NCBI GenBank assembly: GCA_035649275.1
Contig: DASRJW010000024.1
Coordinates: forward strand, 67,759 to 117,637
DNA from: Candidatus Krumholzibacteriia bacterium
GTDB lineage: Bacteria > Krumholzibacteriota > Krumholzibacteriia > G020349025
Length of the DNA: 49,879 bases
Direction of reading: 5' to 3'
The notes below the pieces were generated by a model. That model saw nothing but the letters and a program-made list of their open reading frames with translations, made no database searches and was not told the origin of the DNA. This document shows positions 7,117 to 15,975 of this stretch, piece by piece. The translations under genes and the position numbers were made by a program. How positions within the stretch are numbered: the first letter of the stretch is position 1; each line of letters starts with the position of its first letter.

Positions 7117-9225
7117 ATGTCTCGCACCGCCTTCGTTTTCGCCCTCCACAACCACCAGCCGGTGGGGAACTTCGACCACGTCTTCGAGCATGCCCACACC
7201 CAGGCCTATGCGCCCATGCTCGCCGTCCTGGCGCGGCATCCCCAGATGCGTGCCTGCCTGCATCAGAGCGGTGTCTTGTGGGAATGGATGGAGGCCCACC
7301 ATCCGGAATACCTGGAGCAAGTACGCGTTCTGGTGCGACGCGGGCAGCTGGAGCTGCTCTCCGGCGGTTTCTACGAGCCCATCCTGGTGGCCATCCCGGA
7401 AGCGGATCGGCAGGAGCAGATCGCGCGCCTCCAGCGCTTCTTGGAGTCGCGCTTCGGCGTGGTGCCGCGGGGGGCGTGGCTCGCCGAGCGCGTCTGGGAG
7501 CCGCAGCTGGCGGAGACCTTGGCGCGCGCCGGTCTGCAGTACACCGTCGTGGACGACACGCACTTCCAGAGCGCCGGTTGGCCCGCGTCGTCGCTCCTCG
7601 GTTCGTTTCTCACCGAAGACAACGGCAACCTGCTCCGCGTCTTCCCCATTGCCAAGCGGTTGCGCTACCTGCTGCCCTTCGCCGAGCCCGAGGAGGCGGT
7701 GGAGTATCTGCGCCAGCAAGCCCAGGCGGGCGAGGGCGTCCTGATGGTGCACGCCGACGACGGCGAGAAGTTCGGCATCTGGCCGGGAACGCACGCGCGC
7801 TGTTACGAGCAGGGCTGGCTCGAGCGGTTCTTCACCGCCGTCGAAGCGCAGAGCGACTGGCTGCAGACCACGACCTTCGCCGACAGCCTGACGACCCACC
7901 CGGCGCGGGGACGCATCTACCTGCCGACGGCCTCCTACAGCGAGATGATGGAGTGGGCCCTGCCGGTGCCGGCGCAAGCGCAACTGCACGCGGCGCGAGA
8001 GCTCCTGGCGGCGCAGGAAGGCGGCGCCGCGCTGCAGGACTTCGTCCGCGGCGGTTTCTGGCGCAACTTCCTGGCGCGCTATCCGGAGGGCAACTGGCTG
8101 CACAAGAAGATGATGCACTTGAGCCGGCGCTTGTCTCTGGCCCGCGCCCGCGGCGAGTCACGGAACGGCGAGGTGCAGCAGGCGGCGGAGCACCTCCTCC
8201 GTAGCCAGAGCAATGACGCTTACTGGCATGGTCTCTTCGGCGGCCTCTACTTGCCGCATCTGCGCTCGGCGCTCTACCACGAGATCGTCCGCGCCGAAGC
8301 GCTCCTGGATGGAGACGGCGGCCACGCCACGGAAGTCCTGGACTACGACGTGGACGGCAGGCCCGAGATCGTGCTGCGCACGACACGCGCACTGGCAGTG
8401 CTCAAGCCCGACAGCGGTGGCGCCGTCTTCGAGCTCGACGACCGCCAGCGCGGTTTCAACGTCCTCGACCTGCTGGCGCGGCGTCCCGAGGCCTACCACG
8501 AGCGCTTGCGCCGTGGAAGCGAGAAGGCGGCGGCGGACGCCTCCGGCACCGTCAGCATCCATGACCTGGTGGTGGCGAAGGAACCGGAGCTGGAGAAGGC
8601 CCTACTCTACGACGCCTACCGCAAGGGTTCGTTCATCGATCACTTGCTGCCTGCCTCGGCCACCTCGGAGAGTTGGGAGAAGGCGGCGCTTCCCGAGCTG
8701 GCTTCGCCCTGGGCAGAAGCCTACGACTGGCGTCTGGAGGGAGACAGCGTCCGCCTCGAGTGCACCGTGCCGTTGCGCGCGCCGGCGTCCGGCAAGCTCG
8801 TCGTCAGCCGTCGTCTCCGGCTCCAGGGCGCCTCGTTGGAGGCGGAATACGAGGTGTGGCTGGATGGCGAGGCTGCGCCGGAGTGCCGCTTCGGCGTCGA
8901 GCTCGCCGCGAATCTGCTGGCCGGACGAGCGCCGGACCGTTGGCTGGAGGCGAACGGCGTGCGTCTCGATCCGGGTCATCTGGCGAGCCGCGGCGTCCTC
9001 CACGGCGTCGAGCGCCTCGATCTCGTCGACGCCTGGAGCGGCATCCGCGTGCGCCTCGCGTGCAGCGAGCCGATGGAAGTCTGGCGCACACCCATCGAAA
9101 CCGTGTCCACCTCGGAGAGCGGCTTCGAGCGCGTCTACCAGGGCACAGCCTTTCTCTTCCTGCGCACCCTCGAACCGCGTGTGCCGTGGAAAGCGAGACT
9201 GGTCCAGAGTCTGGGCGACGCATGA
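7117..9225 (+). CDS. GH57 alpha-amylase / 4-alpha-glucanotransferase
   Basis: Cytoplasmic glycoside hydrolase of family 57, acting on alpha-1,4-glucans by cleavage or glucan transfer. There is no signal peptide. Conserved regions are FALHNHQPVGNFDHVFE at the N-terminus, SGGFYEPIL, the nucleophile motif GAWLAERVWEP (Glu124), and MVHADDGEKFGIW with the acid/base aspartate at 214 or 215. These positions agree closely with the Thermococcus glucanotransferase. C-terminal DUF1925/DUF1926-type beta-sandwich regions complete the 702 residues. ATG 7117 has CGGAAGG about five bases upstream; GTG 7111 is an alternative. It sits between the EIIB and HPr genes, linking glycogen or maltodextrin use to the PTS relay. 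Confidence 0.92.
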   Translation: MSRTAFVFALHNHQPVGNFDHVFEHAHTQAYAPMLAVLARHPQMRACLHQSGVLWEWMEAHHPEYLEQVRVLVRRGQLELLSGGFYEPILVAIPEADRQEQIARLQRFLESRFGVVPRGAWLAERVWEPQLAETLARAGLQYTVVDDTHFQSAGWPASSLLGSFLTEDNGNLLRVFPIAKRLRYLLPFAEPEEAVEYLRQQAQAGEGVLMVHADDGEKFGIWPGTHARCYEQGWLERFFTAVEAQSDWLQTTTFADSLTTHPARGRIYLPTASYSEMMEWALPVPAQAQLHAARELLAAQEGGAALQDFVRGGFWRNFLARYPEGNWLHKKMMHLSRRLSLARARGESRNGEVQQAAEHLLRSQSNDAYWHGLFGGLYLPHLRSALYHEIVRAEALLDGDGGHATEVLDYDVDGRPEIVLRTTRALAVLKPDSGGAVFELDDRQRGFNVLDLLARRPEAYHERLRRGSEKAAADASGTVSIHDLVVAKEPELEKALLYDAYRKGSFIDHLLPASATSESWEKAALPELASPWAEAYDWRLEGDSVRLECTVPLRAPASGKLVVSRRLRLQGASLEAEYEVWLDGEAAPECRFGVELAANLLAGRAPDRWLEANGVRLDPGHLASRGVLHGVERLDLVDAWSGIRVRLACSEPMEVWRTPIETVSTSESGFERVYQGTAFLFLRTLEPRVPWKARLVQSLGDA

Positions 9226-9401
9226 AAGCGACGCGGGGGCGCGCTGGCGGCAGGCGCAGCCAGTCGGTTACCATGCGTCGTGGCGGCGGCTCTCGTCTGG
9301 AGTCGCGTGTCGCTGCAGGGTGGCGCTGCGCCGCCTGCCGTACGCGGGGACGACCGTTCAGAGCGGCGCCCCGAGTGAATCCCTCGAGCGGGCACGTGGC
9401 G

Positions 9402-9674
9402 ATGACCCAGGCCGAGACGCGCATTCGCAACGCGCTGGGGATGCACCTGCGTTCGGCAGGGACCTTCGTCAAGTTGGCCTCCCGCTTCCAGGCGCAGATC
9501 CTGGTGTCGACGCCGGAAGTGCCGCCCGTGGACGGCAAGAGCATCCTCGGTTTGGCGACGCTCGGGGCGATTCAGGGAACGCCGCTCATCATCCGCGCCG
9601 ACGGCCCCGACGAGGTCGAGGCGGTGCGGGCGCTGTGCGAGCTCGTGGAGCAGGGCTTTCATGAGGAGCCGTGA
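9402..9674 (+). CDS. ptsH: Phosphocarrier protein HPr
   Basis: Small cytoplasmic carrier between enzyme I and EIIA. The 90-residue product from ATG 9402 puts the phosphorylated histidine exactly at residue 15 (LGMHLRSAG) and the regulatory serine at 47 (VDGKSILGLATLGA), the site used by HprK. The proline that normally follows the arginine (GLHxRPA) is serine here. The frame is open upstream to an ATG at 9222 that overlaps the GH57 stop, which would add 60 Arg-rich residues. I prefer the short form because it has the family length and GAGCGGG about nine bases upstream. The 176 bases between GH57 and this start hold no other gene that I can support. The ptsI start follows after three bases. Confidence 0.88.
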   Translation: MTQAETRIRNALGMHLRSAGTFVKLASRFQAQILVSTPEVPPVDGKSILGLATLGAIQGTPLIIRADGPDEVEAVRALCELVEQGFHEEP

Positions 9675-9677
9675 GGC

Positions 9678-11465
9678 ATGCCTCGTCCCGCCAAGGAACT
9701 GCGCCTGCGCGGCGTCGCCGTCTCCCCTGGTATCGCCATGGGCAATGCCTACGTGCAGCGCCCGCGGGAGATCTTGGCACCCAACTACGTCGTGGCGCCG
9801 GAACGGGTGGACGAGGAGCTCCGACGCTTTCACGCCGCCCTCGACCGCGCCCGTGAAGAGATCCGCGAGAGCCGCATGCGGCTGGCGGAGAAGATTGGCG
9901 AGGATCACGCCAAGATCTTCGATGCTCACCTGCTGATCCTCGAGGACACCAAGGCCATCGACGACACGGAGACCCTGGTGCGTCAGGATCTCATGTGCGC
10001 CGAGTTCGCCTTCAACCGCGTCATCGGCCGCATCCTCGAATCCTTCGACAGCATCGGCGACTCCTACCTGCGCGAGCGCCGCGCCGACGTGGAAGACGTG
10101 CGCCGCCGGGTGCTGCACATTCTCATCGGCCTGGAGCCGGCGTCCTTCGGCGCTCTCAACGCCGAATCGATCCTGATCTCCCGCGAGCTCAGCCCCTCGG
10201 ACACCGCCATGATCGACCGGCGCTACGTCCTCGGCGTCGCCACCGAGCTCGGCGGGCGCACCTCCCATGCCGCCATCCTGGCGCGCAGCTACGGCATCCC
10301 CGCCGTCGTCGGCCTCGAGGGCCTGTGCGATCAGGTGCGCCACGGTGATGCCATCCTCATCGACGGCCACGCCGGGCTCGTCGTGCTGCGGCCCACGGAA
10401 GCCTCGCGGAAGGAGTACGAGGAAGCGCGACAGCGCTTCCACGAGCTCGAGCGCGAGCTGCTCACCTTGAAGGATTATCCGGCCATCACCCGGGATGGGC
10501 GGAAGATCGAGCTCTCTGCCAACGTGAAGACGCCGGAGGATTCGGAGCTCGCCCTGGCGAAAGGGGCGAAAGGGGTCGGCCTCTACCGCACCGAGTGGTT
10601 CTTTCTCACCCGCGACGCCTTGCCGAGCGAGGAAGAGCAGGTGCAGCAGTACACCCAGATCGCCCAGGCCATCGCGCCGGACCCGGTGATCTTCCGCGCC
10701 CTCGACATCGGCGGCGACAAGTTCGCCAGCTACTTGGGCCCGGGCAAGAGCGAGCTCAACCCCTTCCTTGGTTGGCGGGGCATCCGCTTCCTGCTGACGC
10801 GGCGCGACATCCTGCGCACCCAGCTGCGCGCCTTCCTGCGCGCCTCGGTGGCCGGGAAGGTGAAGGTCATGTTCCCCATGATCACCGGCCTGGAGGAGGT
10901 GCGCGCCACCCGCGCCCTGGTGGACGAGGTGCGTCGCGAGCTGCAGGAGGAGAACCGCCCCTTCGACCCGGACATCGAAGTGGGTCTCATGATCGAGACG
11001 CCGGCGGCCGTCGCCATCGCCGATCTCCTGGCGCAGGAGACCGACTTCTTCAGCATCGGCTCCAACGACCTGGTGCAGTACACCCTCGCGGTGGACCGGA
11101 GCAACGCCCGGATCAGCTACCTCTACGAGCCCATGCACCCGAGCGTGCTGCGTCTGGTGCGTAACACCGTCGACGCCGGGCACGCCCACGGCATCTGGGT
11201 GGGCATGTGCGGCGAGATCGCCGGCGACCCGCTCTACAGCGTGCTCCTCGTCGGCCTGGGGCTGGACGAGCTCTCGATCAGTGCGTACATGATCCCGGAG
11301 GTGAAGCGCATCATCCGGGGCATCACCTACGACGAAGCCAAGATGCTGGCGCGCAAGGCGCTCGGTCTCTCCACCGCGGCGGAGATCCGCCGCCTCGTCT
11401 CCTCCGTCATGCACGAGCGCTTCCCCGAGCTCGTGGCGGCGGAGACGAGCGAGGAAGCTCCGTGA
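9678..11465 (+). CDS. ptsI: PTS enzyme I (phosphoenolpyruvate-protein phosphotransferase)
   Basis: Transfers phosphate from PEP to HPr. The N-terminal domain starts with LRGVAVSPGIAMGNA. The swivelling phosphohistidine domain has GGRTSHAAILARSYG with His197. The C-terminal PEP-binding barrel contains GVGLYRTEWFF, FRALDIGGDK, IGSNDLVQYTLAVDR, and active-site GMCGEIAGDP with Cys511. Product is 595 residues, slightly longer than the usual 570-580. It begins three bases after ptsH, and its stop overlaps the next gene's GTG start, so the cluster is tightly coupled. All catalytic residues are present, so the phosphorelay should be active even if no permease is attached. Confidence 0.96.
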   Translation: MPRPAKELRLRGVAVSPGIAMGNAYVQRPREILAPNYVVAPERVDEELRRFHAALDRAREEIRESRMRLAEKIGEDHAKIFDAHLLILEDTKAIDDTETLVRQDLMCAEFAFNRVIGRILESFDSIGDSYLRERRADVEDVRRRVLHILIGLEPASFGALNAESILISRELSPSDTAMIDRRYVLGVATELGGRTSHAAILARSYGIPAVVGLEGLCDQVRHGDAILIDGHAGLVVLRPTEASRKEYEEARQRFHELERELLTLKDYPAITRDGRKIELSANVKTPEDSELALAKGAKGVGLYRTEWFFLTRDALPSEEEQVQQYTQIAQAIAPDPVIFRALDIGGDKFASYLGPGKSELNPFLGWRGIRFLLTRRDILRTQLRAFLRASVAGKVKVMFPMITGLEEVRATRALVDEVRRELQEENRPFDPDIEVGLMIETPAAVAIADLLAQETDFFSIGSNDLVQYTLAVDRSNARISYLYEPMHPSVLRLVRNTVDAGHAHGIWVGMCGEIAGDPLYSVLLVGLGLDELSISAYMIPEVKRIIRGITYDEAKMLARKALGLSTAAEIRRLVSSVMHERFPELVAAETSEEAP

Positions 11466-12535
11466 ATCTCGACGACGTGGATCGTCTTGCTGCCGCGGAT
11501 CCTGGCGGCATGCTGCGCCAGGTGGCGGATCTGCCGCGGCAGCTGGCGCAAGCCGGAGCCCTGGCGGCGCCGGCCCGCAAGGCGCTGGCAGCGCTGCCGG
11601 GACGCGGCCGCTGGACCGAGCTCCTCGTTTGCGGCATGGGCGGCTCGGCCATCGGCGGCGACTACGCTGCCGCCTGGGCCGCCCCGCAAGGGGCGCGAGT
11701 GGTCGTGCACCGCGGTTACGGTGTGCCGCCCTGGGCAAGGGCCACGGCGCTCTTCGTCTTCTCCAGCTACTCCGGTGACACGGAAGAGACCCTCGCCGCC
11801 TTCAGCGCGGCGCCGCGGGATGCCGCACGTCTTTGTCTCACCACGGGAGGGGAGCTCGCTCGCCTCGCTGCGGCGGAAGGTGTGCCGGTGCTCCCCTTGC
11901 CCGGCGGTTTGCAGCCGCGCTCCGCCCTCGGGCACTCGCTCGTGGCGCTGCTCTGGGTGCTGCATGCGGCGGGGTTGTTGCAGGAATCGCCGGCCGTGGC
12001 GCTCGAGGCGGCAGCGAGGCAGCTCCAAGCGCTCGCGCCCACCTTCGCACCGGAAAAGCCGGAGGCGGACAACCGCGCCAAACAGCTGGCCCGAGCTTGC
12101 GCCGGTCATCTGGTGTGGATCGTGAGCGGCCAGGGTCTCCTGGAGCCTGCCGCCCGCCGCTTCAAGGCGCAGCTGCACGAGAACGCCAAGACCCTGGCCT
12201 TCGCCAGCGTCGTCCCCGAAATGAACCACAACGAGATCATGGCGGCGCCGCTGCCGGAGGCGATCTGCAGCCGTACTCGGCTCGTCTGCCTCGCCGATCC
12301 CGAGGACCCCGAGCCGGTGCGCCGGCGGCTTCGCCTCACCGCCGAGCTCCTCTCACCCCATCTCGCCGGGGCGGAGTGGCTGGAGTCCTCGGGCCCGGAG
12401 CGGCTGGGGCGGCTGCTCGGCGTCACCCTTCTCGTCGACTACACCAGCCTCTACACCGCCTTCTTGCACAGCGTGGACCCATTGCCGGTGCAGCGGATCG
12501 AGCAGCTCAAAGAGCGGCTGCGTCGCGCCCCCTAG
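11462..12535 (+). CDS. Bifunctional phosphoglucose/phosphomannose isomerase (SIS domain)
   Basis: Interconverts glucose-6-phosphate or mannose-6-phosphate with fructose-6-phosphate. The 357-residue protein has the two-SIS-domain layout of the archaeal-type PGI/PMI family: LVCGMGGSAIGGDYAA and FSSYSGDTEETLAA for phosphosugar binding, and VPEMNHNEIMA near the catalytic region, which is characteristic. The C-terminal helix IEQLKERLRRAP fits. The GTG start overlaps the ptsI stop. This is not the classical Pgi family. Its place at the end of the PTS and amylase cluster suggests that it channels hexose phosphates released from glucan breakdown into glycolysis. Confidence 0.9.
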   Translation: MNLDDVDRLAAADPGGMLRQVADLPRQLAQAGALAAPARKALAALPGRGRWTELLVCGMGGSAIGGDYAAAWAAPQGARVVVHRGYGVPPWARATALFVFSSYSGDTEETLAAFSAAPRDAARLCLTTGGELARLAAAEGVPVLPLPGGLQPRSALGHSLVALLWVLHAAGLLQESPAVALEAAARQLQALAPTFAPEKPEADNRAKQLARACAGHLVWIVSGQGLLEPAARRFKAQLHENAKTLAFASVVPEMNHNEIMAAPLPEAICSRTRLVCLADPEDPEPVRRRLRLTAELLSPHLAGAEWLESSGPERLGRLLGVTLLVDYTSLYTAFLHSVDPLPVQRIEQLKERLRRAP

Positions 12536-12602
12536 CGCCGGCCTCGGAGGCGGTCGAGCGCACCTGCCGGGGAAGCCCCTGCGGCGCAGCGCGGCCCCGT
12601 GC

Positions 12603-12608
12603 TACAAT
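12603..12608 (+). promoter_or_regulatory. Possible -10 element upstream of metK
   Basis: TACAAT within GTGCTACAATCG is a good vegetative -10 box, about 108 bases before the metK start, leaving room for a leader. The -35 region (about 12580-12585) is poor. I found no conserved SAM riboswitch core in the 180-base gap 12536-12715. Confidence 0.35.
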
Positions 12609-12715
12609 CGCCCCCACGCTCGGGAGAGTCGGCTTCTACGCCGGGGTAGCGCCCTCGCCTCCGGACTGCCCGCCCGGTGTACGCCAGGAATCCAAAACCC
12701 CACGAAGGAGTGGAG

Positions 12716-13879
12716 ATGCCGGAGACCCGCCTATTCACCTCCGAATCGGTCACGGAAGGACATCCGGACAAGATCGCCGACCAGATTTCGGACGCCGTGC
12801 TCGATGCCACCTTGAGCGTGGACCCGCGCAGCCGCGTGGCCTGCGAAGTCCTCGTCACCACCGGCATGGTCTTGGTTTCCGGCGAGATCACCAGCAACGC
12901 CCAGTTGCAGGTGCCCGAGCTGGCACGGCAGGTGATCCGCGACATCGGCTACACCCAGGCGGAATACGGCATCGACGCCGACACCTGCGCCGTGCTGCTC
13001 GCCATCGACAAGCAGTCCCCGGACATCAAGGTCGCCGTCGACCGGGATGGGGCGGGGGACCAGGGCCTCATGTTCGGCTACGCCTGCAAGCACACGCGCT
13101 CCCTCATGCCCATGCCCATCGTCCTGGCGCATCGTCTGACGCGCCGGCTGGGGACGGGGCGGCGGGACGGCACGCTCCCTTATCTGCGCCCCGACGGCAA
13201 GTCGCAGGTCACCGTCGAGTTCAACGGCCGGCGGCCGACGCGAGTCACCACCGTGGTGCTCTCGGCGCAGCACCATCCCGAGATCAGCCAGAGCCGCATC
13301 CGCGAGGACCTCATCGAGCACGTGGTCAAGCCCGTCCTCGCCACCGAGGACGTGGACACCAAGAACGTCCAGTACTTCATCAACCCCAGCGATCGCTTCG
13401 TCACCGGCGGGCCCCAAGGCGACTGCGGTCTCACCGGGCGCAAGATCATCGTCGACACCTACGGCGGCTGGAGCCGCCACGGCGGCGGCGCCTTCAGCGG
13501 CAAGGATCCCTCCAAGGTGGATCGCTCGGCGAGCTACGCGGCGCGCAGCATCGCCAAGCACGTGGTCGCCGCTGGTCTGGCCGACGAGGTGGAAATACAG
13601 CTCGCCTACGCCATCGGCGTGGCGGAGCCGGTGTCGGTGCTGGTGGAGACCTTCGGCACCGCCAAGGTGGACGAGGACCGCATCGCTCGCGCCGTCCGCG
13701 AGACCTTCCCGCTCACGCCGAAGGGCATGATCGAGTGGCTCGATCTGCGCCGGCCCATCTACCGCCAGACCGCCGCCTACGGTCACTTCGGCCGCGAGGA
13801 CGAGGGCTTCACCTGGGAGAAGCTCGATCGCGTCGACGAGCTGAAGGATCGCGTCCACCAGCTGAAGAGCCGTGTCTGA
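12716..13879 (+). CDS. metK: S-adenosylmethionine synthetase
   Basis: Makes SAM from methionine and ATP. The 387 residues contain all the hallmarks: [20 protein letters not shown] at the N-terminus, [48 protein letters not shown], and the phosphate loop [20 protein letters not shown] 12716 follows AAGGAG with five bases between; an in-frame GTG at 12710 is unlikely because it overlaps that site. The end overlaps the Nudix gene start by eight bases. Confidence 0.97.
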   Translation: MPETRLFTSESVTEGHPDKIADQISDAVLDATLSVDPRSRVACEVLVTTGMVLVSGEITSNAQLQVPELARQVIRDIGYTQAEYGIDADTCAVLLAIDKQSPDIKVAVDRDGAGDQGLMFGYACKHTRSLMPMPIVLAHRLTRRLGTGRRDGTLPYLRPDGKSQVTVEFNGRRPTRVTTVVLSAQHHPEISQSRIREDLIEHVVKPVLATEDVDTKNVQYFINPSDRFVTGGPQGDCGLTGRKIIVDTYGGWSRHGGGAFSGKDPSKVDRSASYAARSIAKHVVAAGLADEVEIQLAYAIGVAEPVSVLVETFGTAKVDEDRIARAVRETFPLTPKGMIEWLDLRRPIYRQTAAYGHFGREDEGFTWEKLDRVDELKDRVHQLKSRV

Positions 13880-14492
13880 GTCGCCGGACCAGCCCTGGGC
13901 TCTGGTGGAAGAGCGCCTGCGCCGGGTCCTCGCGGGGCGTCGACCGGAGCGCCTCGGTGACCTGGACCCGCGGGTAGCGACGGCGGTGGGCAATCTCCGC
14001 CCTGCCGCGGTCGCACTGCTGCTGGAGCGCACGCCGGGCTACAGCGTCATCCTCACCAAGCGCACCCAACAGGTGGAGCACCACAAAGGGGAGATCTCCC
14101 TCGCCGGCGGGATGCGCGATGCCGTGGACGCCGATCTCGAAGCCACGGCGCTGCGGGAGCTGCACGAGGAGATCGGCGTGCTGCCCCAGGCGGTCACCGT
14201 TCTCGGCCGGCTCGACGAGGTGGCGACCGTGACCGGCTTCCTGGTGACGCCGGTTGTCTGCGCCGTCGATACGGGACAGCGCTTGCAGCTCCATGCCGCC
14301 GAGGTGGAGCGCGTGCTGCACGTGCCGCTCGCCGTGCTGCGCGATCCGACCGCTTGGTTCGACGACTTCCGTACCTGGCGCGGCGAGACCTACCGGCTGC
14401 GCTCCTGCCGCTACGGCGACGATGTCATTTGGGGCGCCACCTCGCGCATCCTGCAGCACTTCCTCGCCGTCGTCCCGACGGACATGCTCTGA
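13872..14492 (+). CDS. CoA pyrophosphatase-type Nudix hydrolase (NudL-like)
   Basis: Nudix enzyme that probably cleaves CoA or its derivatives to phosphopantetheine and adenosine 3',5'-bisphosphate. Ahead of the Nudix box is [20 protein letters not shown], the extra motif (UPF0035) that marks CoA pyrophosphatases. The Nudix box itself spans about residues 78-102 and ends [13 protein letters not shown]. Product is 206 residues, the normal size. It starts with GTG inside the metK 3' end, so the two are likely co-translated. The link with metK suggests nucleotide-cofactor housekeeping, but that is inference. NrnA, encoded elsewhere in this window, could use the bisphosphate product. Confidence 0.88.
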   Translation: MSESPDQPWALVEERLRRVLAGRRPERLGDLDPRVATAVGNLRPAAVALLLERTPGYSVILTKRTQQVEHHKGEISLAGGMRDAVDADLEATALRELHEEIGVLPQAVTVLGRLDEVATVTGFLVTPVVCAVDTGQRLQLHAAEVERVLHVPLAVLRDPTAWFDDFRTWRGETYRLRSCRYGDDVIWGATSRILQHFLAVVPTDML

Positions 14493-14529
14493 ATCACCGG
14501 CTCGAAAAGGCGTTCCCTTGTAACCCTTT

Positions 14530-14554
14530 CGCCAGAGACGTCGTCTCACTGGCG
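14530..14554 (+). other. Bulged 10-bp hairpin before the DUF5694-type gene
   Basis: CGCCA-GAGAC (14530-14539) pairs with GTCTC-TGGCG (14543-14547 and 14550-14554) around a GTC loop, with a two-base AC bulge. No T-run follows, so it is not a standard intrinsic terminator. It lies in the 107-base gap between the Nudix gene and the secreted protein gene. Confidence 0.4.
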
Positions 14555-14599
14555 GGGCGTGGCGACCTGTCCCAGGAGCATGGCATGGGAGGTTCGACG

Positions 14600-15430
14600 A
14601 TGCGATCCAGAGCGACTCTTGCCGCTGTCACTGTTTGGGCATGCAGCTCGCCTCCCCTCCACGCGCAGCAACCGCCGGTGGAGACGCCCACCACGCCGGC
14701 CCGCGCGGAGGTCTTGGTCGTGGGCCTCTACCACATGGCCAACCCGGGGCGCGACATCTTCAACACTCAGGCCGACGATGTCCTGGCTCCCAAGCGCCAA
14801 GCCGAGATTGCGGAGGTCATCGCCGTCCTCAAGAGGTTCCATCCCACCAAGATCGCCGTGGAACGCGATTTCGGCGACACGCGCATCTCCAAGGACTATC
14901 CCGCCTACCTGGCCGGCAAGCACGAACTCACTCGCAACGAGGTCGAACAGCTCGGCTTCCGCCTCGCCAAAGAACTCGGCCACCCGACCGTGTACCCGGT
15001 GGATGCGGACGGCGAGTTCCCCTTTCCGCGCGTCGTCGACTACGCCAAGGCCAACGGCCACTCGACCGAGTGGGAGGCCCTGATGCGCGAAGTCGGCGAC
15101 ATGGTGAGGGAGAACAATGCGTACCTGGCCTCGCACACCGTGCTCGAGACGCTTCTCACCATGAACTCGGACGACAAAGTCGCCCAGGACGTAGGCTTCT
15201 ACTACCGGGAAGCGCACTTTGGCGAGGCATGGAATTGGGCTGGCGCCGACCTGGTCGCCGACTGGTTCCGACGGAACATCCGCATCTACAGCAACATCGT
15301 GGACCTGGTCGAATCTCCCCAGGAGCGCATCCTGGTCCTCTATGGCTCCGGACACCTCGGCTGGCTGCGACAGTTGTTCGCCAGCGATCCCACCTTCGGT
15401 TTGCGCAAGCTCGGCGAGTTTGCCCGGTAA
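14600..15430 (+). CDS. Secreted DUF5694/TraB-like protein of unknown function
   Basis: The 276-residue product begins with a signal peptide (RATLAAVTVWA, cleavage likely after LHA at about residue 22). The mature part resembles DUF5694, a family of unknown function. Recognisable stretches are VLVVGLYHMANPGRDIFN, DDVLAPKRQAEIAEVIAVL, RFHPTKIAVERDF and a C-terminal RILVLYGSGHLGWLRQL. The conserved histidines and acidic residues recall the TraB/GumN hydrolase-like fold, but no activity is established. Two starts are possible: ATG 14600 with GGGAGG seven bases upstream (chosen, best signal peptide) and ATG 14585 with AGGAG. It has its own leader containing a hairpin and probably its own promoter. 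It converges on the SnoaL-like gene. Confidence 0.75.
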   Translation: MRSRATLAAVTVWACSSPPLHAQQPPVETPTTPARAEVLVVGLYHMANPGRDIFNTQADDVLAPKRQAEIAEVIAVLKRFHPTKIAVERDFGDTRISKDYPAYLAGKHELTRNEVEQLGFRLAKELGHPTVYPVDADGEFPFPRVVDYAKANGHSTEWEALMREVGDMVRENNAYLASHTVLETLLTMNSDDKVAQDVGFYYREAHFGEAWNWAGADLVADWFRRNIRIYSNIVDLVESPQERILVLYGSGHLGWLRQLFASDPTFGLRKLGEFAR

Positions 15431-15482
15431 CCGCCAGGCGCGACACTGGACGCGAGGCTACGGCAGAAGGTCCACATCCCGC

Positions 15483-15944
15483 CTAGGCGGCCGGTTCTTT
15501 CTCCAGCTCGAGGTTGCCGTCGAGGAACTTCAGGTTGAAGCGGAACGAGTCGATACGCCAGACGCTCGTGCTCCGTTGCAAGCCGAAGTCGTAGCTGCCG
15601 ACGAAGGTGCGGGTGTTGCGTCCGGAGTGAGTGCGCCGGTAGTGGAACGCCACCCCGTAACAGAAGGCCGTTGCCCGGTCCCCTTCGATGGTGACGCGAT
15701 GGTTCCCCGCCTGATGGTGCACCGCTTCGAGGGGCCGGAGCCCCTCTTCCCAGGCGGCGATGATTTGCCGCGGCGAGCGATCGACCGCGGGGCCGGCGCC
15801 GACGCTGGACATGTCGAAATGCACCGTGGGAGCGAAGCAGGATTCTACCGCGGCCCAGTCACGGTTGTCCGTGCCGATGAAGAGACGGACGAGGAGATCG
15901 ACGATGGCGTCCTTGTCGGCAAGATCGCTCAGAGGATCGGACAT
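15483..15944 (-). CDS. SnoaL-like / NTF2-fold protein
   Basis: A 153-residue protein of the SnoaL_4-like NTF2-fold group. The opening DLADKDAIVDLLVRLFIGTD, then DWAAVESCFAPTVHFDMSS, HHQAGNHRVTIEGDRATA and the C-terminal WRIDSFRFNLKFLDGN are typical. The family includes isomerases, dehydratases and many unassigned proteins, so the substrate cannot be named. ATG 15944 has GAAGGAG seven bases upstream on the minus strand. It lies 31 bases after the sugar dehydrogenase gene on the same strand and may be cotranscribed. No signal peptide, so it is probably cytoplasmic, unlike its upstream neighbour. Confidence 0.8.
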   Translation of the reverse strand: MSDPLSDLADKDAIVDLLVRLFIGTDNRDWAAVESCFAPTVHFDMSSVGAGPAVDRSPRQIIAAWEEGLRPLEAVHHQAGNHRVTIEGDRATAFCYGVAFHYRRTHSGRNTRTFVGSYDFGLQRSTSVWRIDSFRFNLKFLDGNLELEKEPAA

Positions 15945-15975
15945 GCTCACGCTCCTTCCGGATCCTGCTCCGTTT

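Noticed and set aside
9226-9401. Independent small gene between GH57 and HPr
   Set aside because: The only open frame runs straight into HPr, and its Arg-rich content looks like translated GC-rich spacer; recorded as a possible HPr extension instead.
9135-11738. 867-residue minus-strand open frame opposite ptsH and ptsI
   Set aside because: It mirrors fully conserved HPr and enzyme I genes and shows no domain of its own.
12536-12715. SAM riboswitch before metK
   Set aside because: No conserved core of the SAM-I, SAM-II, SAM-III or SAH classes could be recognised; only a short GGGG/CCCC stem and a -10-like box.
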